Shown: positions 43,798 through 54,212 of the stretch, piece after piece
Numbering within the stretch: position 1 is the stretch's first letter
Layout of the letters: every line of letters starts with the position of its first letter
From: Halioglobus sp.
GTDB taxonomy: Bacteria; Pseudomonadota; Gammaproteobacteria; Pseudomonadales; Halieaceae
Assembly (NCBI GenBank): GCA_029246385.1
Contig: JAQWNG010000025.1
Coordinates: 248,001 to 312,000 of the forward strand
Direction: 5' to 3'
Length of the DNA: 64,000 bases
Notes under the pieces: model-generated
Database searches by the model: none
The model's input: only the letters and a program-made list of their open reading frames with translations
Told to the model about the DNA's origin: nothing
Translations under genes and position numbers: made by a program

Positions 43798-45021
43798 ATG
43801 CGTAAATTATTTATTGTTTCTCTGGTCGCACTGTTGCTGGGTGCGGGTCTTGTTGCCCTCATTGAGGCCGATCCAGGCTATATCCTGTTGTCGTTTGGCA
43901 ACTACACATTGGAGGCGAGCCTGTGGGTGGGGTTATTATTATTTGCGCTTCTGCTCCTAGCGGTCTATCTGCTGATTCGTTTAACGTACCGGATTATTGG
44001 TGGACAGCGGTCGCTGCTCTCATGGCTGGGAACTCGCAAAGCAGATAAGGCCCTGCGACTCAGTACTCGCGGATTGATCAGTTTTATCGAGGGTAATTGG
44101 GTAGAAGCGCGGCGTCAGTTATTAACTGGCGTGCAAAACAATCAGGCACCTTTGGTCAATTATCTATTGGCCGCGCAGTCCAGCGCAAAATTGCATGATA
44201 CCGACAAAGTGCTTGGCTATTTGCAAGCTGCTGGTGAATTGGAGCCTGCGGCCTCTGTGGCGATTGAAATGATGCATGCTGAAATGAAGTTGCAGGCATT
44301 CGAGTATAAGCAGGCTCTTGCATTGCTGACGCAGGCGAAAAGTAATATTCCCCGTACGCCCTATGTACTTAGCCTGTTAAGTCAAGCTTACCAAGGATTG
44401 AATGACTGGGACATGTTGCTGGAGTTGTTACCACAACTGCGAAAGCATAAACAGCTGTCGAGTAACGCGTTTGCGCAGCTCGAGAAACAGGTGCATCACA
44501 ACAGGTTGCAGCTGTGTAATGCAGACTTAGACCGCTTGCACGTAATTTGGAAAAGGGTGCCGAAGCACCTCCGGGGTGATATCGACATCGTCGAGACCTA
44601 TGTGCGTCACCTCATCAAGTATCAGGACTCTGACGCAGCTGAGAAAGTCATCCTACGTGCCCTGAAGCAGTCATGGCAGCCTGTGTTAGTGCGCGCGTAT
44701 GGTCGTCTAGAGTGTCAGAGTGCCAGTCGTCAATTGTCTCAGGCTGAAAAGTGGTTAAAAGTGCATCCAGACGATGCTCAGTTGTTTCTGTGCTTGGGTC
44801 GTTTGTCGGCACGCACGGAAGCGTGGAGTAAGTCACGGCAATATTTCGAGAGCAGCTACCGGGTTGAACGCAGTGCGGAAATTTGCGCTGAGTTGGGTCG
44901 CTTGGCGACAAGTTTTGGCGAAAGTGAGGTTGCTTCCGCGTACTTTTGTGAGGGTTTGTTGCTGAGCGAAGATAAGCTGCCTGATTTAGCCTTGCCGCTT
45001 AAAATCGGCGGTGACGCCTAA
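43798..45021 (+). CDS. hemY: HemY-like TPR membrane protein of the heme operon
   Basis: A 407-residue protein with two N-terminal membrane helices (FIVSLVALLLGAGLVALI and LWVGLLLFALLLLAVYLLI), followed by HemY/TPR-type helical repeats to the end. This is the gammaproteobacterial HemY, unrelated to protoporphyrinogen oxidase of the same name. It starts 2 nt after hemX. It converges on ubiD. Confidence 0.92.
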   Translation: MRKLFIVSLVALLLGAGLVALIEADPGYILLSFGNYTLEASLWVGLLLFALLLLAVYLLIRLTYRIIGGQRSLLSWLGTRKADKALRLSTRGLISFIEGNWVEARRQLLTGVQNNQAPLVNYLLAAQSSAKLHDTDKVLGYLQAAGELEPAASVAIEMMHAEMKLQAFEYKQALALLTQAKSNIPRTPYVLSLLSQAYQGLNDWDMLLELLPQLRKHKQLSSNAFAQLEKQVHHNRLQLCNADLDRLHVIWKRVPKHLRGDIDIVETYVRHLIKYQDSDAAEKVILRALKQSWQPVLVRAYGRLECQSASRQLSQAEKWLKVHPDDAQLFLCLGRLSARTEAWSKSRQYFESSYRVERSAEICAELGRLATSFGESEVASAYFCEGLLLSEDKLPDLALPLKIGGDA

Positions 45022-45083
45022 TACTGTTATGACAACTTAGACATTGCGCTTTATCGGGTTGACGGCATGCAGTCGAGGTCAGG

Positions 45084-46568
45084 CTAGGGTTTGATGCCAA
45101 GTTCGTCCCATAATGCGTCAATCCGCTGTTTTATCGGTTCGCTCATGGCGATGGGTTGGCCCCACTCACGCTGGGTTTCTCCTGTCCATTTGTTCGTCGC
45201 ATCAAAACCCACCTTGGAGCCCAGTCCAGATACCGGTGAGGCAAAGTCTAGATAGTCGATGGGTGTGTTCTCGATGAAGACCGAATCTCTGTGCGGATCC
45301 ATGCGTGTGGTCATGGCCCAGATAACATCTTTCCAATCCCTAGCATTTACATCCTCGTCTGTGACAATGACGAATTTGGTATACATAAACTGTCGCAAGA
45401 AAGACCATACACCCAACATGATGCGTTTGGCATGTCCGGGGTATTCCTTGCGTATGGTGACTACCGCTAAGCGGTAGGAACAGCCTTCTGGCGGCAAGTA
45501 AAAGTCGACAATCTCTGGAAACTGCTTTTGCAGTATGGGAATAAACACTTCATTGAGGGCCATCCCCAGTATGGCGGGTTCGTCGGGCGGGCGTCCGGTA
45601 TGGGTGCTGTGGTAAATTGGTGACTCTCGGTGAGTGATAGCTTTAACGGTAAATACAGGAAAGCGCTCCACCTCATTGTAATAACCTGTATGGTCGCCAA
45701 ACGGGCCTTCGTCAGCCATTTCGTCCGGTGCGATATAGCCCTCCAAAATGTATTCTGCGGAGGCGGGTAACTGCAGGCCATGTTCGCGACAAAGTGGTGT
45801 GAAACATTCAGCCACCTCGGTCTTGCTGCCACGCAACAGACCGGCAAAAGCGTATTCTGATAGGGTGTCAGGAACCGGAGTGACGGCCGCTAAGGTCGTG
45901 GCCGGGTCAGCGCCTAACGCAACGGCCACTGGGTAGCGTTTCCCTGGGTGCTTTTTCTTCCACTCCCTGAAATCCAGTGCGCCGCCACGATGTGATAGCC
46001 AGCGCATGATCAATTTGTTACGCGCCAGAAGCTGCAGACGATAAATCCCGAGGTTCTGGCGCTCTTTATTTGGTCCGCGGGTTATTACCAGGGGCCAGGT
46101 AATTAGGGGTGCTGCATCGCCTGGCCAGCAGGTCTGAATAGGCAGGTCGTAAAGATCGACATCTGCGCCCTGCTTTACATGATATTGGCACAGTGGATTA
46201 CGCACCACCTTCGGCGCCATGTGCAGGACCCGCTTTAGCAGTGGCGCTTTGTCCCATAGATCACGCATGCCCTTAGGTGGGTCTGGCTGGCGCAGATAAG
46301 CAAGCAGCTCTCCGATTTCGCGGAGGGCGTTTAGGTCTTGTGCGCCCATGCCTAGGGCAACACGCTGTTCAGTACCGAACAAATTAGCGAGGAGCGGAGT
46401 ATTAAAACCTTTCGGATTTTCGAACAGGAGGGCAGGGCCGCCGGCGCGCAGAGTGCGGTCGGCGATTTCTGTTATTTCGAGTTTGGGGTCGACCTCAGTT
46501 TGAATGCGCACCAGTTCACCGCGCTTTTCCAGTGCAGCAATAAAATCTCTCAGATCAGTGTATTTCAC
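45084..46568 (-). CDS. ubiD: 4-hydroxy-3-polyprenylbenzoate decarboxylase UbiD
   Basis: A 494-residue prenylated-FMN-dependent decarboxylase of ubiquinone synthesis. The length matches E. coli UbiD, and the conserved segments [28 protein letters not shown] and the C-terminal GIKP-type ending are present. Activity needs UbiX, which is not in this window. Same strand as rho, 149 nt upstream of nothing recognised as a partner. Confidence 0.95.
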   Translation of the reverse strand: MKYTDLRDFIAALEKRGELVRIQTEVDPKLEITEIADRTLRAGGPALLFENPKGFNTPLLANLFGTEQRVALGMGAQDLNALREIGELLAYLRQPDPPKGMRDLWDKAPLLKRVLHMAPKVVRNPLCQYHVKQGADVDLYDLPIQTCWPGDAAPLITWPLVITRGPNKERQNLGIYRLQLLARNKLIMRWLSHRGGALDFREWKKKHPGKRYPVAVALGADPATTLAAVTPVPDTLSEYAFAGLLRGSKTEVAECFTPLCREHGLQLPASAEYILEGYIAPDEMADEGPFGDHTGYYNEVERFPVFTVKAITHRESPIYHSTHTGRPPDEPAILGMALNEVFIPILQKQFPEIVDFYLPPEGCSYRLAVVTIRKEYPGHAKRIMLGVWSFLRQFMYTKFVIVTDEDVNARDWKDVIWAMTTRMDPHRDSVFIENTPIDYLDFASPVSGLGSKVGFDATNKWTGETQREWGQPIAMSEPIKQRIDALWDELGIKP

Positions 46569-46717
46569 TAGGCTTTAGTCTATTCGTTAAAGATTACCGC
46601 AGGACATTACACGTTGTAACCTTAAGAAACAACGCGTCGAGCCCGCTTGGCGCTGCTATTATGTCGGGGCCCAAACACGAGATTCGCTGTTGCGCATTGT
46701 TCGATTAGAACCGGCAG

Positions 46718-47986
46718 CTACTTGCGCTTCATAGACTTAAAGAATTCTTCATTCGTTTTAGTCTCTTTAAGTTTATCAGTCAAGAACTCAATAGCTGCGA
46801 GGTCTTCCATGCCGTGCAACAGCTTTCGCAGAATCCACATGCGCTGCAGTTCATCATCCGCGGTAAGCAGCTCTTCCCGACGCGTCCCGGAGCGACGAAT
46901 ATTGATGGCTGGATAAACACGCTTTTCAGAGATCTTGCGATCTAGATGCAATTCTAGGTTGCCCGTGCCTTTAAATTCCTCATAGATTACCTCATCCATC
47001 TTGGAGCCAGTGTCGACGAGTGCCGTTGCAATGATTGAAAGGCTGCCGCCTTCTTCAATATTACGCGCTGCACCAAAGAAACGTTTTGGACGCTCCAGAG
47101 CATGAGCGTCGACGCCGCCGGTCAATACTTTTCCAGAGCTGGGAATGACTGTGTTGTAGGCGCGAGCCAAGCGAGTAATGGAATCGAGCAAAATCACCAC
47201 GTCCTTTTTATGCTCGACCAGACGCTTGGCTTTCTCAATCACCATGTCGGCAACCTGCACGTGACGCGATGGCGGTTCGTCGAAGGTAGAGGCGACCACC
47301 TCGGCTCCGCGAATACCGACCGAGCGTTGCATTTCAGTCACTTCCTCCGGACGCTCATCAATTAACAGCACAATGATATAGCATTCGGGGTTGTTGGTGA
47401 TTATTGCTTGGGCGATGCTTTGCATCATGATGGTTTTACCCGCCTTGGGCGGGGCAACCAGTAATCCTCGCTGACCTTTGCCGATCGGCGCGACTAGGTC
47501 AATGATTCGGCCTGTTAGATCCTCAGTGCTTCCGTTACCCGTTTCCAGCGTCAGACGTTGGTCAGGAAACAGGGGTGTGAGGTTTTCAAAAAGGGCTTTG
47601 TGCTTAGAGTTTTCAGGTCTGTCGAGGTTGACCTCGTCTACTTTTAATAGTGCAAAGTAGCGTTCGCTGTCTTTCGGTGGACGAATTTTGCCTGAGATAG
47701 TGTCGCCCGTGCGCAGATTAAATCGCCGAATTTGGCTGGGTGATACGTATATGTCGTCCGGGCCTGCCAAGTATGAGCTGTCGGCGGAGCGCAAGAAGCC
47801 AAAGCCATCCTGTAAGATTTCCAGTACGCCGTCGCCATAAATGTCTTCACCACTTTTGGCGTGACGCTTCAATACGGCGAAAATAATATCTTGTTTACGC
47901 GATCGGGCCATATTATCGAGGCCCATCTCTTTGGCGATATCAATAATGTCTTGGGTAGATTTTGCTTTTAGGTCAGTCAGATTCAT
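46718..47986 (-). CDS. rho: Transcription termination factor Rho
   Basis: A 422-residue RNA helicase/terminator, the expected size. The RNA-binding Q/CSD part begins [10 protein letters not shown] and includes [19 protein letters not shown]. Walker A is PPKAGKT, and the Q-loop/R-loop region ([26 protein letters not shown]) is intact. The start ATG 47986 matches the E. coli N-terminus. A longer frame to 48073 is non-homologous. No Shine-Dalgarno sequence is visible (upstream reads ACCTCCCTT), which is odd for rho. Confidence 0.96.
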   Translation of the reverse strand: MNLTDLKAKSTQDIIDIAKEMGLDNMARSRKQDIIFAVLKRHAKSGEDIYGDGVLEILQDGFGFLRSADSSYLAGPDDIYVSPSQIRRFNLRTGDTISGKIRPPKDSERYFALLKVDEVNLDRPENSKHKALFENLTPLFPDQRLTLETGNGSTEDLTGRIIDLVAPIGKGQRGLLVAPPKAGKTIMMQSIAQAIITNNPECYIIVLLIDERPEEVTEMQRSVGIRGAEVVASTFDEPPSRHVQVADMVIEKAKRLVEHKKDVVILLDSITRLARAYNTVIPSSGKVLTGGVDAHALERPKRFFGAARNIEEGGSLSIIATALVDTGSKMDEVIYEEFKGTGNLELHLDRKISEKRVYPAINIRRSGTRREELLTADDELQRMWILRKLLHGMEDLAAIEFLTDKLKETKTNEEFFKSMKRK

Positions 47987-48127
47987 AAGGGAGGTTAGTA
48001 TGCGTTTGATTGGATAGAAGTATGGGGTACGAATAAAAGCCAGCTGGAGATACCAACAAAAGCTATTGTTCAATGAATTACAAATTTACGGGTTGGGCAC
48101 AAGGGATGCACCGAAGTCAAACATAGC

Positions 48128-48145
48128 ACGGCCCGATAGGGCCGT
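48128..48145. other. Hairpin between trxA and rho
   Basis: A perfect inverted repeat ACGGCCC-GATA-GGGCCGT in the 231-bp gap between trxA and rho. On the minus strand there is no T-tract, so it is probably part of the rho leader rather than a terminator. Confidence 0.55.
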
Positions 48146-48217
48146 CTACTGCTTTTTTCTCAATACGCCAAGCGATTGGGCGTGCTGGGGGCTCCTATGA
48201 ATATGGCTTCGACCTTT

Positions 48218-48544
48218 TTAGATCATTTCCTCGATAAAATCTTTCAATTGCGTCTTAGATAGTGCGCCAACCTTAGTCGCTTCTGCGCTGCCATTCTTGA
48301 ATATGATTAATGTCGGGATGCCTCGAATGCCAAACTTTTGGGGAATATCCGGATTAGCGTCTACGTCGACTTTGCATATCTTCAATGTGTCGCCGTAATC
48401 AGCGGCAAGCTCATCCAGCACTGGCGCAATCATCTTGCAGGGGCCGCACCATTCTGCCCAGAAATCAACTAATACTGGGACGTCGGACTCTAATACTTCC
48501 GCATCAAAAGTGGCATCGCTGATGTGTACGATTTGTTCGCTCAT
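48218..48544 (-). CDS. trxA: Thioredoxin TrxA
   Basis: A 108-residue thioredoxin reducing protein disulfides in the cytoplasm. The active site is W32-C-G-P-C36 ([16 protein letters not shown]), with the cis-Pro in RGIPTLIIF. Upstream of rho on the same strand, a common gammaproteobacterial pair. Confidence 0.96.
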   Translation of the reverse strand: MSEQIVHISDATFDAEVLESDVPVLVDFWAEWCGPCKMIAPVLDELAADYGDTLKICKVDVDANPDIPQKFGIRGIPTLIIFKNGSAEATKVGALSKTQLKDFIEEMI

Positions 48545-48896
48545 ACTGGTCTCCGATTAATCTAAATTCTAAATTATCACGTGTTGTTAAAAGAACCTCA
48601 ATGATACCACTGGATTGTTGGCACACAACTGCCGAACTAGAGTTTTTTGAAGTGGTCCGATTTTTTAGCGCTATTAGCCGAATATTACTTGATTCGTCTC
48701 ATTTTGTCGGTTGTGTTTCTAGGTAGGCGCGAGTTTACTGACTTAGTGCTACAAACTGCACTGAGCCAATTTTCGTTTTAATGTTCCCTCGAAACTAAAT
48801 TAATAGTAAACCTCACCGTGATAAGATTAGCCTAGGTGGGTGCTTGATCTTATGAGATTTAGGCATACTCAAGCTAATTAACTTCAGGTTTTCAAT
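48545..48896. other. Divergent intergenic region, trxA / VTT-FAD fusion
   Basis: About 350 bp, AT-rich, with no open frame of note. It must contain the promoters for trxA (leftward) and the fusion gene (rightward). No single promoter stands out by eye. Confidence 0.5.
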
Positions 48897-51032
48897 GTGC
48901 GCAACCCAAAGATTCTAGTAATAGCCCTCATGGTATTTGCCGTCAGTGCTTGGTGGTTTTTCGATCTCGGCAGCTACTTGCAGCTCGAAAATCTGCAGCA
49001 AAGCGTTGGCGGGCTTCGTAAGTGGTGCGAGGCTAATTCGTTGTTGGCGGGTCTGCTGTTTTTTTTGGGTTATATTTTAGTCACGGCGCTGTCGTTGCCA
49101 GGTTCAGCCGTGATGACATTGGCGGGCGGCGCTATTTTCGGGTTCTGGTATGCAATGCTGTTGGTGTCATTTGCCAGCAGTGTCGGTGCGACGTTGGCTT
49201 TTATTGTGTCGCGGTTGCTTTTGCGGGACTGGGTGCAGCAGCGTTTCAGTCGTCATTTGTCAGCATTAAACAGAGGTTTTGAAAAAGATGGCGCGTTTTA
49301 CCTGTTTTCTCTTCGGCTGGTGCCTCTTTTCCCGTTTTTTGTGATCAATTTACTGATGGGTTTACTGCCGATTCGCACTTGGCCTTTTTACTGGGTGTCG
49401 CAGTTGGGTATGTTGCCGGCAACGGTCTTGTTCGTCAACGCGGGTACACAATTGGGTGAGCTAGACTCCCTTTCTGGAATAATCTCTCTGCCGTTGCTCG
49501 GCTCCTTTGTCCTATTGGCGGTCTTTCCCTTTATGGCCAGATGGTTAGTTGCAGTTTTGAAGTCCCGCCTAGTTTTGGGGCGCTACACTAAACCCAAGCA
49601 GTTCGATAATAACCTTATTGTGATCGGTGCCGGGTCGGGAGGACTTGTTGCCGCGCTGATTGCAGCCACGGTAAAAGCAGAGGTTACCCTGATTGAGCGG
49701 CACCAGATGGGCGGTGATTGCTTGAATACCGGATGTGTCCCAAGCAAGGCTCTGATTCGTTCTGCCCGCATTGCGCAGTATGCGCAACGTGCAGAAGAGT
49801 TCGGGTTAGCGCCAATGCCGGTAAAGGTAAATTTTCCTAAGGTAATGCAGCGCGTGCAGGATATTATTAAGACAATTGAGCCACATGATTCGGTGGAGCG
49901 ATTCAGTCAGCTAGGCGTGAACTGTGTCCAAGGTGATGCAAAAATTCTCTCACCGTGGGAGGTGCGGGTAAATGGGGAAACGTTGACGACACGAAATATT
50001 GTCATTGCGACGGGCGCCCGTCCTAGAGTGCCGGATATTCCCGGTCTCGCTACGCTAGATTATCTTACGTCGGATACAGTGTGGGATATCAGGGAACTGC
50101 CAGAGCGATTGTTGGTATTAGGTGCGGGCCCCATTGGCTGTGAGTTGGCCCAGTCTTTTGCTCGATTGGGAAGTAAAGTCGCGTTGGTGACGGATGTTGA
50201 TCGACTCCTGCTGCGAGAAGATTCAGAGGTATCCGAGCGGGTGCACGCTGAATTCATTCGACAAAATATAGAGGTGCATACAAACTTTAGCCCGTTGTCT
50301 TTTGATGCTGATGGCGACGTGCAGACCTGTGTTTTCAATACGCCACAGGGGCAGCAAAAATTGATGTTTGATCGAGTATTGCTGTCGGTGGGTCGCTGTG
50401 CAAATGTTGAGGAACTGGGGCTAGAGAATCTCGGTATCGCTGTTGGTCCCGGAGGTACGGTTGAAGTGGATGAGTTTTTGCGCACTGCTCTGCCGACTAT
50501 TTTTGCCTGCGGGGATGTGGTGGGACCCTATATGTTTACCCATATGGCGAGCCACCAAGCGTGGTATGCAGTGGTCAATGCACTGTTCGGTCGCCTTCGC
50601 AGGTTCAAAGTGGATTACTCGGTTGTGCCGTGGGCTACGTTCACCGACCCTGAAGTGGCGCGTGTTGGTCTCAATGAGTACGAGGCGCAGGCAAGCAATA
50701 TCGCTTTTGAGGTAAGCCGTTATGAACTGGCTGAGCTAGACCGCGCCATTGCCGACGGTGAGGCACACGGGTTTATCAAAGTCCTGACTGAACCAGGTCG
50801 AGACCGCATTCTCGGCGCTACGATCGTCGGTTATCACGCGTCGGAATTAATCAATGAATTTGTGTTGGCAATGAAGCATGGCCTCGGTCTAGGCAAAATA
50901 CTGGGTACCATTCATATATATCCCACACTGAGCGAAGGCAATAAGTTTGTAGCAGGTGAATGGCGCAAGTCACGTAAGCCAGAGTGGCTATTGCGTTGGG
51001 CGGAGCGTTACCATCGCTGGAGCAGAGGTTAG
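48897..51032 (+). CDS. VTT-domain / pyridine nucleotide-disulfide oxidoreductase fusion
   Basis: A 711-residue two-domain protein. Residues 1 to about 230 form a TVP38/TMEM64 (VTT/SNARE-associated) membrane domain with several helices (LVTALSLPGSAVMTLAGGAIFG and FSLRLVPLFPFF motifs). From about 238 a mercuric-reductase/lipoamide-dehydrogenase-like flavoprotein follows: FAD motif GAGSGG, redox pair C275-x4-C280 (GGDCLNTGCVPSKAL), NAD motif GAGPIGCE, and the C-terminal dimer domain with HIYPTLSE. The start is GTG at 48897. It probably reduces a membrane-associated substrate. The substrate is unknown. Confidence 0.9.
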   Translation: MRNPKILVIALMVFAVSAWWFFDLGSYLQLENLQQSVGGLRKWCEANSLLAGLLFFLGYILVTALSLPGSAVMTLAGGAIFGFWYAMLLVSFASSVGATLAFIVSRLLLRDWVQQRFSRHLSALNRGFEKDGAFYLFSLRLVPLFPFFVINLLMGLLPIRTWPFYWVSQLGMLPATVLFVNAGTQLGELDSLSGIISLPLLGSFVLLAVFPFMARWLVAVLKSRLVLGRYTKPKQFDNNLIVIGAGSGGLVAALIAATVKAEVTLIERHQMGGDCLNTGCVPSKALIRSARIAQYAQRAEEFGLAPMPVKVNFPKVMQRVQDIIKTIEPHDSVERFSQLGVNCVQGDAKILSPWEVRVNGETLTTRNIVIATGARPRVPDIPGLATLDYLTSDTVWDIRELPERLLVLGAGPIGCELAQSFARLGSKVALVTDVDRLLLREDSEVSERVHAEFIRQNIEVHTNFSPLSFDADGDVQTCVFNTPQGQQKLMFDRVLLSVGRCANVEELGLENLGIAVGPGGTVEVDEFLRTALPTIFACGDVVGPYMFTHMASHQAWYAVVNALFGRLRRFKVDYSVVPWATFTDPEVARVGLNEYEAQASNIAFEVSRYELAELDRAIADGEAHGFIKVLTEPGRDRILGATIVGYHASELINEFVLAMKHGLGLGKILGTIHIYPTLSEGNKFVAGEWRKSRKPEWLLRWAERYHRWSRG

Positions 51033-51170
51033 CTATCGCCATGCGTGATGACATCGGTGCAGGAGATATCCGCCGTGGACTCATGTAATGGGTTTGAATG
51101 GGAGCAAGCTAGATGAGGCCGGCTGCAGTGATTCTGTTCGGCTGCCGTTTTTACGCTGGTGTGAGCATTG

Positions 51171-51455
51171 ATGAGGCAGTGCTGGCGCTTGCCTGATATT
51201 GCGACTAATTTATGGTGTGTCTATATTTTGCAGTGTGCCGATGCGACGCTTTATACTGGTATTACAAAGGACCTGCAGCGCCGTATTCGGCAGCATAATG
51301 GCGCGCAAGCTGGCGGTCCAAAATATACTCGGGCGCGCCGGCCCGTCTGCCTGCTGTGGTCTGAAGAGATGCTTAATCACGGAGCTGCCTTACAGCGCGA
51401 GATAGCGATTAAGAAACTAAGTCGGGGTGACAAGCTTCGGTTAATTGATAACTAG
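51171..51455 (+). CDS. GIY-YIG nuclease-family protein (UPF0213)
   Basis: A predicted 94-residue single-domain GIY-YIG protein like YhbQ. The motif is CVYILQCADATLYTGITKDLQRR (VYIL / YTGIT with the conserved Tyr, Gly and Arg), then ALQREIAIKKLSRGDKLRLI. ATG 51171 preferred over TTG 51168. Family members have been linked to DNA nicking, but the physiological role is unclear. Confidence 0.88.
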   Translation: MRQCWRLPDIATNLWCVYILQCADATLYTGITKDLQRRIRQHNGAQAGGPKYTRARRPVCLLWSEEMLNHGAALQREIAIKKLSRGDKLRLIDN

Positions 51456-51604
51456 GCTTTAGCTGTTTAAACATTAGTTCGCCGTTGGGCTAATCTGTTA
51501 CTATTAATTGGGGCTTAGCTGTGCAGATAAATATCCCGATGCGCCGCATGAAGATGCTCGCTGATTGCCACGTCGCCTTGTCTATTGCATCGGACTGGCG
51601 CGCA

Positions 51605-53488
51605 TCACTGCGATAGTTCTTCTAGGATCTGTTGCTGTTCTAGCCAGATCTCATCCAGCTCTTCGGCGCGGATCTTAAGTTCCCCCTCGCGTTTCAGTAG
51701 GTCACTCAGTGTCTGCCTGTGAGCTTCTGTGTAGAGATCGTTGTTCTCAAGTTGCGCGCGCACTTCATGCATGGCGAGACTGGTCTGAGACATGTCAGTT
51801 TCAGTTTTATGCAGTTGTTTTTGTAGCGGTTTGAGTTTTGCACGCAGGGTGGCCGCTTGTTGGCGTTTTTCCTTGCGCGAGGTGTCCGCAGTACCCGTAT
51901 CTGGTTTGTCGGTTTGCCTATAGCTGGATAGGATCCAGCGCTCGTACCCTTCGAGGTCCTCGGTGTACTCCTCGATCTGACCACCGTGAACCAACAGAAG
52001 TTCTTCTGCAGTATTACGCAGCATATGGCGGTCGTGGCTCACTAGTACAAGCGCACCTTCATAGGCTTGCAGTGCGACTTCCATGGCGTGGCGCATCTCT
52101 AAATCAAGATGGTTAGTGGGTTCGTCCAGTACCAACAGGTTGGGTTTTTGCCAGACTACCATCGCCAGTGCTAGACGCGCTTTCTCGCCGCCTGAGAAGG
52201 GTGCGACCGCGGCGGTGGCGGCATCACCGCGGAAATTGAAACCACCCAAAAAATTGAGAATGTCTTGCTCCCGTGAGTCCGGACTCAGTCGTTGCAGGTG
52301 CACCACAGGGCTGGCCTCCATGTCTAAAGCTTCCAATTGCTGCTGGTCAAAGTAGCCGAGACTGACATGCTCACCGACAATGCGCGTGCCACCCATTAGA
52401 GGGAGGTCACCAATGAGGCTTTTCAGCAGAGTCGACTTTCCGGCACCGTTTCTGCCTAACAGCCCATAGCGACTGCCGGGGCGCAACTGTATATCCACAT
52501 CGGACAGCACCGTGACGCCACCGTACCCGAGCATAGCCTCATCGAGGCGCAGCAGAGGATCACTGCTTCTCGCTGGCGTAGGAAAACTAAAGTCAAAAGG
52601 CGAGTCGGCATGGGCTGGCGATAAAGATTGCATACGCTCTAGCTCCTTCAATCGACTCTGTGCCTGCTTAGCCTTAGTGGCCTTATAGCGGAAACGTCGC
52701 ACGAAATCATCAATTTCGGCAATTCGTCGTTGCTGCTTATCGTAGTTGGCCTGCTGGCTAGCGAGACGCTCCGCACGGAGGCGTTCGAAGTCGGAATAAT
52801 TACCTTTGTAGGTAAATAGTTGTTTTTGCTCTATATGGAGGATGCGTTCGCAGGTGGCATCGATGAAGTCTCGGTCATGCGAAATCATCAGCAGTGTGCC
52901 GCCGTACTGCTGCAGCCACACTTGCAGCCACAGCGTTGCATCTAGGTCTAAATGATTGGTGGGTTCGTCTAGTAACAAGATGTCTGAGGGTGTCATTAGC
53001 GCGCGTGCAAGGTTTAGTCGTATACGCCATCCGCCGGAAAATTCACTGACTGGCCTGCCGGCGGCATCTTCTGCGAACCCGAGGCCCTGCAGAAGACGCT
53101 GTGCTCGGCGTTCTGCGCTGTAGCCATCAATTTCCTCTAGCTGGGTGTGAACCCCCACGGTTTTATCGAATTCCCCGGCTGCTTCTAGCGTTGCTACTTC
53201 ATCATGTAATCGAGCTAATAGCGCGTCACCGCGCCAAACATATTCCCCCGCAGGCAGCGAGTTCGCGTGAATTTCCTGCGCCATATGCGATAGCCGTAAG
53301 GTGTTCATGCCTTCGATATCGCCAGTGTCAGCACCAATCTCACCCAGTAATAGTGAGAACAGACTAGATTTGCCACAGCCATTTGCGCCAATCAACGCCA
53401 GTCGCTGGCCTGGTTGTATGGTGGCATTGGCGCCCTGCAGCAGTAGTTTGCTGCCGCGACGAAAGTCTATGTTGCGCAGTATGATCAT
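51605..53488 (-). CDS. ABC-F ATP-binding protein, YheS-like
   Basis: A 627-residue ABC-F protein without membrane helices. Two ATPase domains carry Walker A GANGCGKSS and GRNGAGKST, with signatures EFSGGWRIRL and PFSGGEKARL, joined by a basic linker. The C-terminal coiled coil (LRAKLKPLQKQLHKTETDM...) completes it. Length and opening (MIILRNIDFRRGSKLLL) match E. coli YheS. Likely acts at the ribosome on stalled translation. Divergent from the TIGR02444 gene. Confidence 0.92.
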   Translation of the reverse strand: MIILRNIDFRRGSKLLLQGANATIQPGQRLALIGANGCGKSSLFSLLLGEIGADTGDIEGMNTLRLSHMAQEIHANSLPAGEYVWRGDALLARLHDEVATLEAAGEFDKTVGVHTQLEEIDGYSAERRAQRLLQGLGFAEDAAGRPVSEFSGGWRIRLNLARALMTPSDILLLDEPTNHLDLDATLWLQVWLQQYGGTLLMISHDRDFIDATCERILHIEQKQLFTYKGNYSDFERLRAERLASQQANYDKQQRRIAEIDDFVRRFRYKATKAKQAQSRLKELERMQSLSPAHADSPFDFSFPTPARSSDPLLRLDEAMLGYGGVTVLSDVDIQLRPGSRYGLLGRNGAGKSTLLKSLIGDLPLMGGTRIVGEHVSLGYFDQQQLEALDMEASPVVHLQRLSPDSREQDILNFLGGFNFRGDAATAAVAPFSGGEKARLALAMVVWQKPNLLVLDEPTNHLDLEMRHAMEVALQAYEGALVLVSHDRHMLRNTAEELLLVHGGQIEEYTEDLEGYERWILSSYRQTDKPDTGTADTSRKEKRQQAATLRAKLKPLQKQLHKTETDMSQTSLAMHEVRAQLENNDLYTEAHRQTLSDLLKREGELKIRAEELDEIWLEQQQILEELSQ

Positions 53489-53588
53489 GAGCTTGCGAAT
53501 TCTACCCGCCCCATCCGCTGCGGGCTAGTGCTTGCAGGTGCGGTTGGTGTAAGGTTTATGTTAAGTGTATGCGCGAATTGGTTACAGA

Positions 53589-54059
53589 ATGAGCAATAAC
53601 CCACTATGGGACTATTCCATCGCCACATATAGCCTAGAGGGTGTGGCACCCGCATGCCTTGCACTGCAGGACAACTTCGGCCTAGATGTGAACGTTTTAT
53701 TTTATGCCTCGTGGCTGGCGCAATTGGAGCGGCTTCTCAGTCATGATCACCTAGCAGGGATGGAGGCTCTCATCACCGATTGGCGCAGTGATAGAGTCAA
53801 ACCATTGCGCGCCCTGCGCATACGTTGGCGCCAAACGCCACAAGCCGGAAGTCTACGTGATCAGATTAAATCCTTGGAGCTGCGCGCAGAACGACAGCAG
53901 CAGAACATGATGTATTCCTACTGTAAGCGTTCTGCTGAATTGCCCTGGGCCGAACGGCCCTTGCGAGAAAACTTGGCTCTGGTCGCGTCTTTTGCCGGTC
54001 CGGACTGTGAGGGCCGGTCCGCTGCTATAGAGCATTTGGCGAGGTTATTCTCGTCGTGA
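53589..54059 (+). CDS. TIGR02444 family protein
   Basis: A predicted 156-residue helical protein. The segment NPLWDYSIATYSLEGVAPACLALQD then FGLDVNVLFYASWL near the N-terminus is characteristic of TIGR02444, a family of unknown function common in Pseudomonas relatives, often beside the YheS-like gene as here. ATG 53589 chosen; a longer frame begins at 53565. Confidence 0.88.
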   Translation: MSNNPLWDYSIATYSLEGVAPACLALQDNFGLDVNVLFYASWLAQLERLLSHDHLAGMEALITDWRSDRVKPLRALRIRWRQTPQAGSLRDQIKSLELRAERQQQNMMYSYCKRSAELPWAERPLRENLALVASFAGPDCEGRSAAIEHLARLFSS

Positions 54060-54212
54060 TGCAGGGGTAGCGCCTAGGCTTTGTGGATAGTAAGATGGTA
54101 AGTCCAGTGTGAAAGTTCAAAGGCCAATTAATGGTGTCCTTAGAGCGAAAACCCCACAATGGTAAGCATATACACAATTCTCACGATTTATTTGAAGACA
54201 ATGGGACGAATT

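Noticed and set aside
48128-48145. Hairpin in the trxA-rho gap as intrinsic terminator
   Set aside because: On the minus strand, where both genes lie, no T-tract follows. The T-run seen on the plus strand is too far from the stem.
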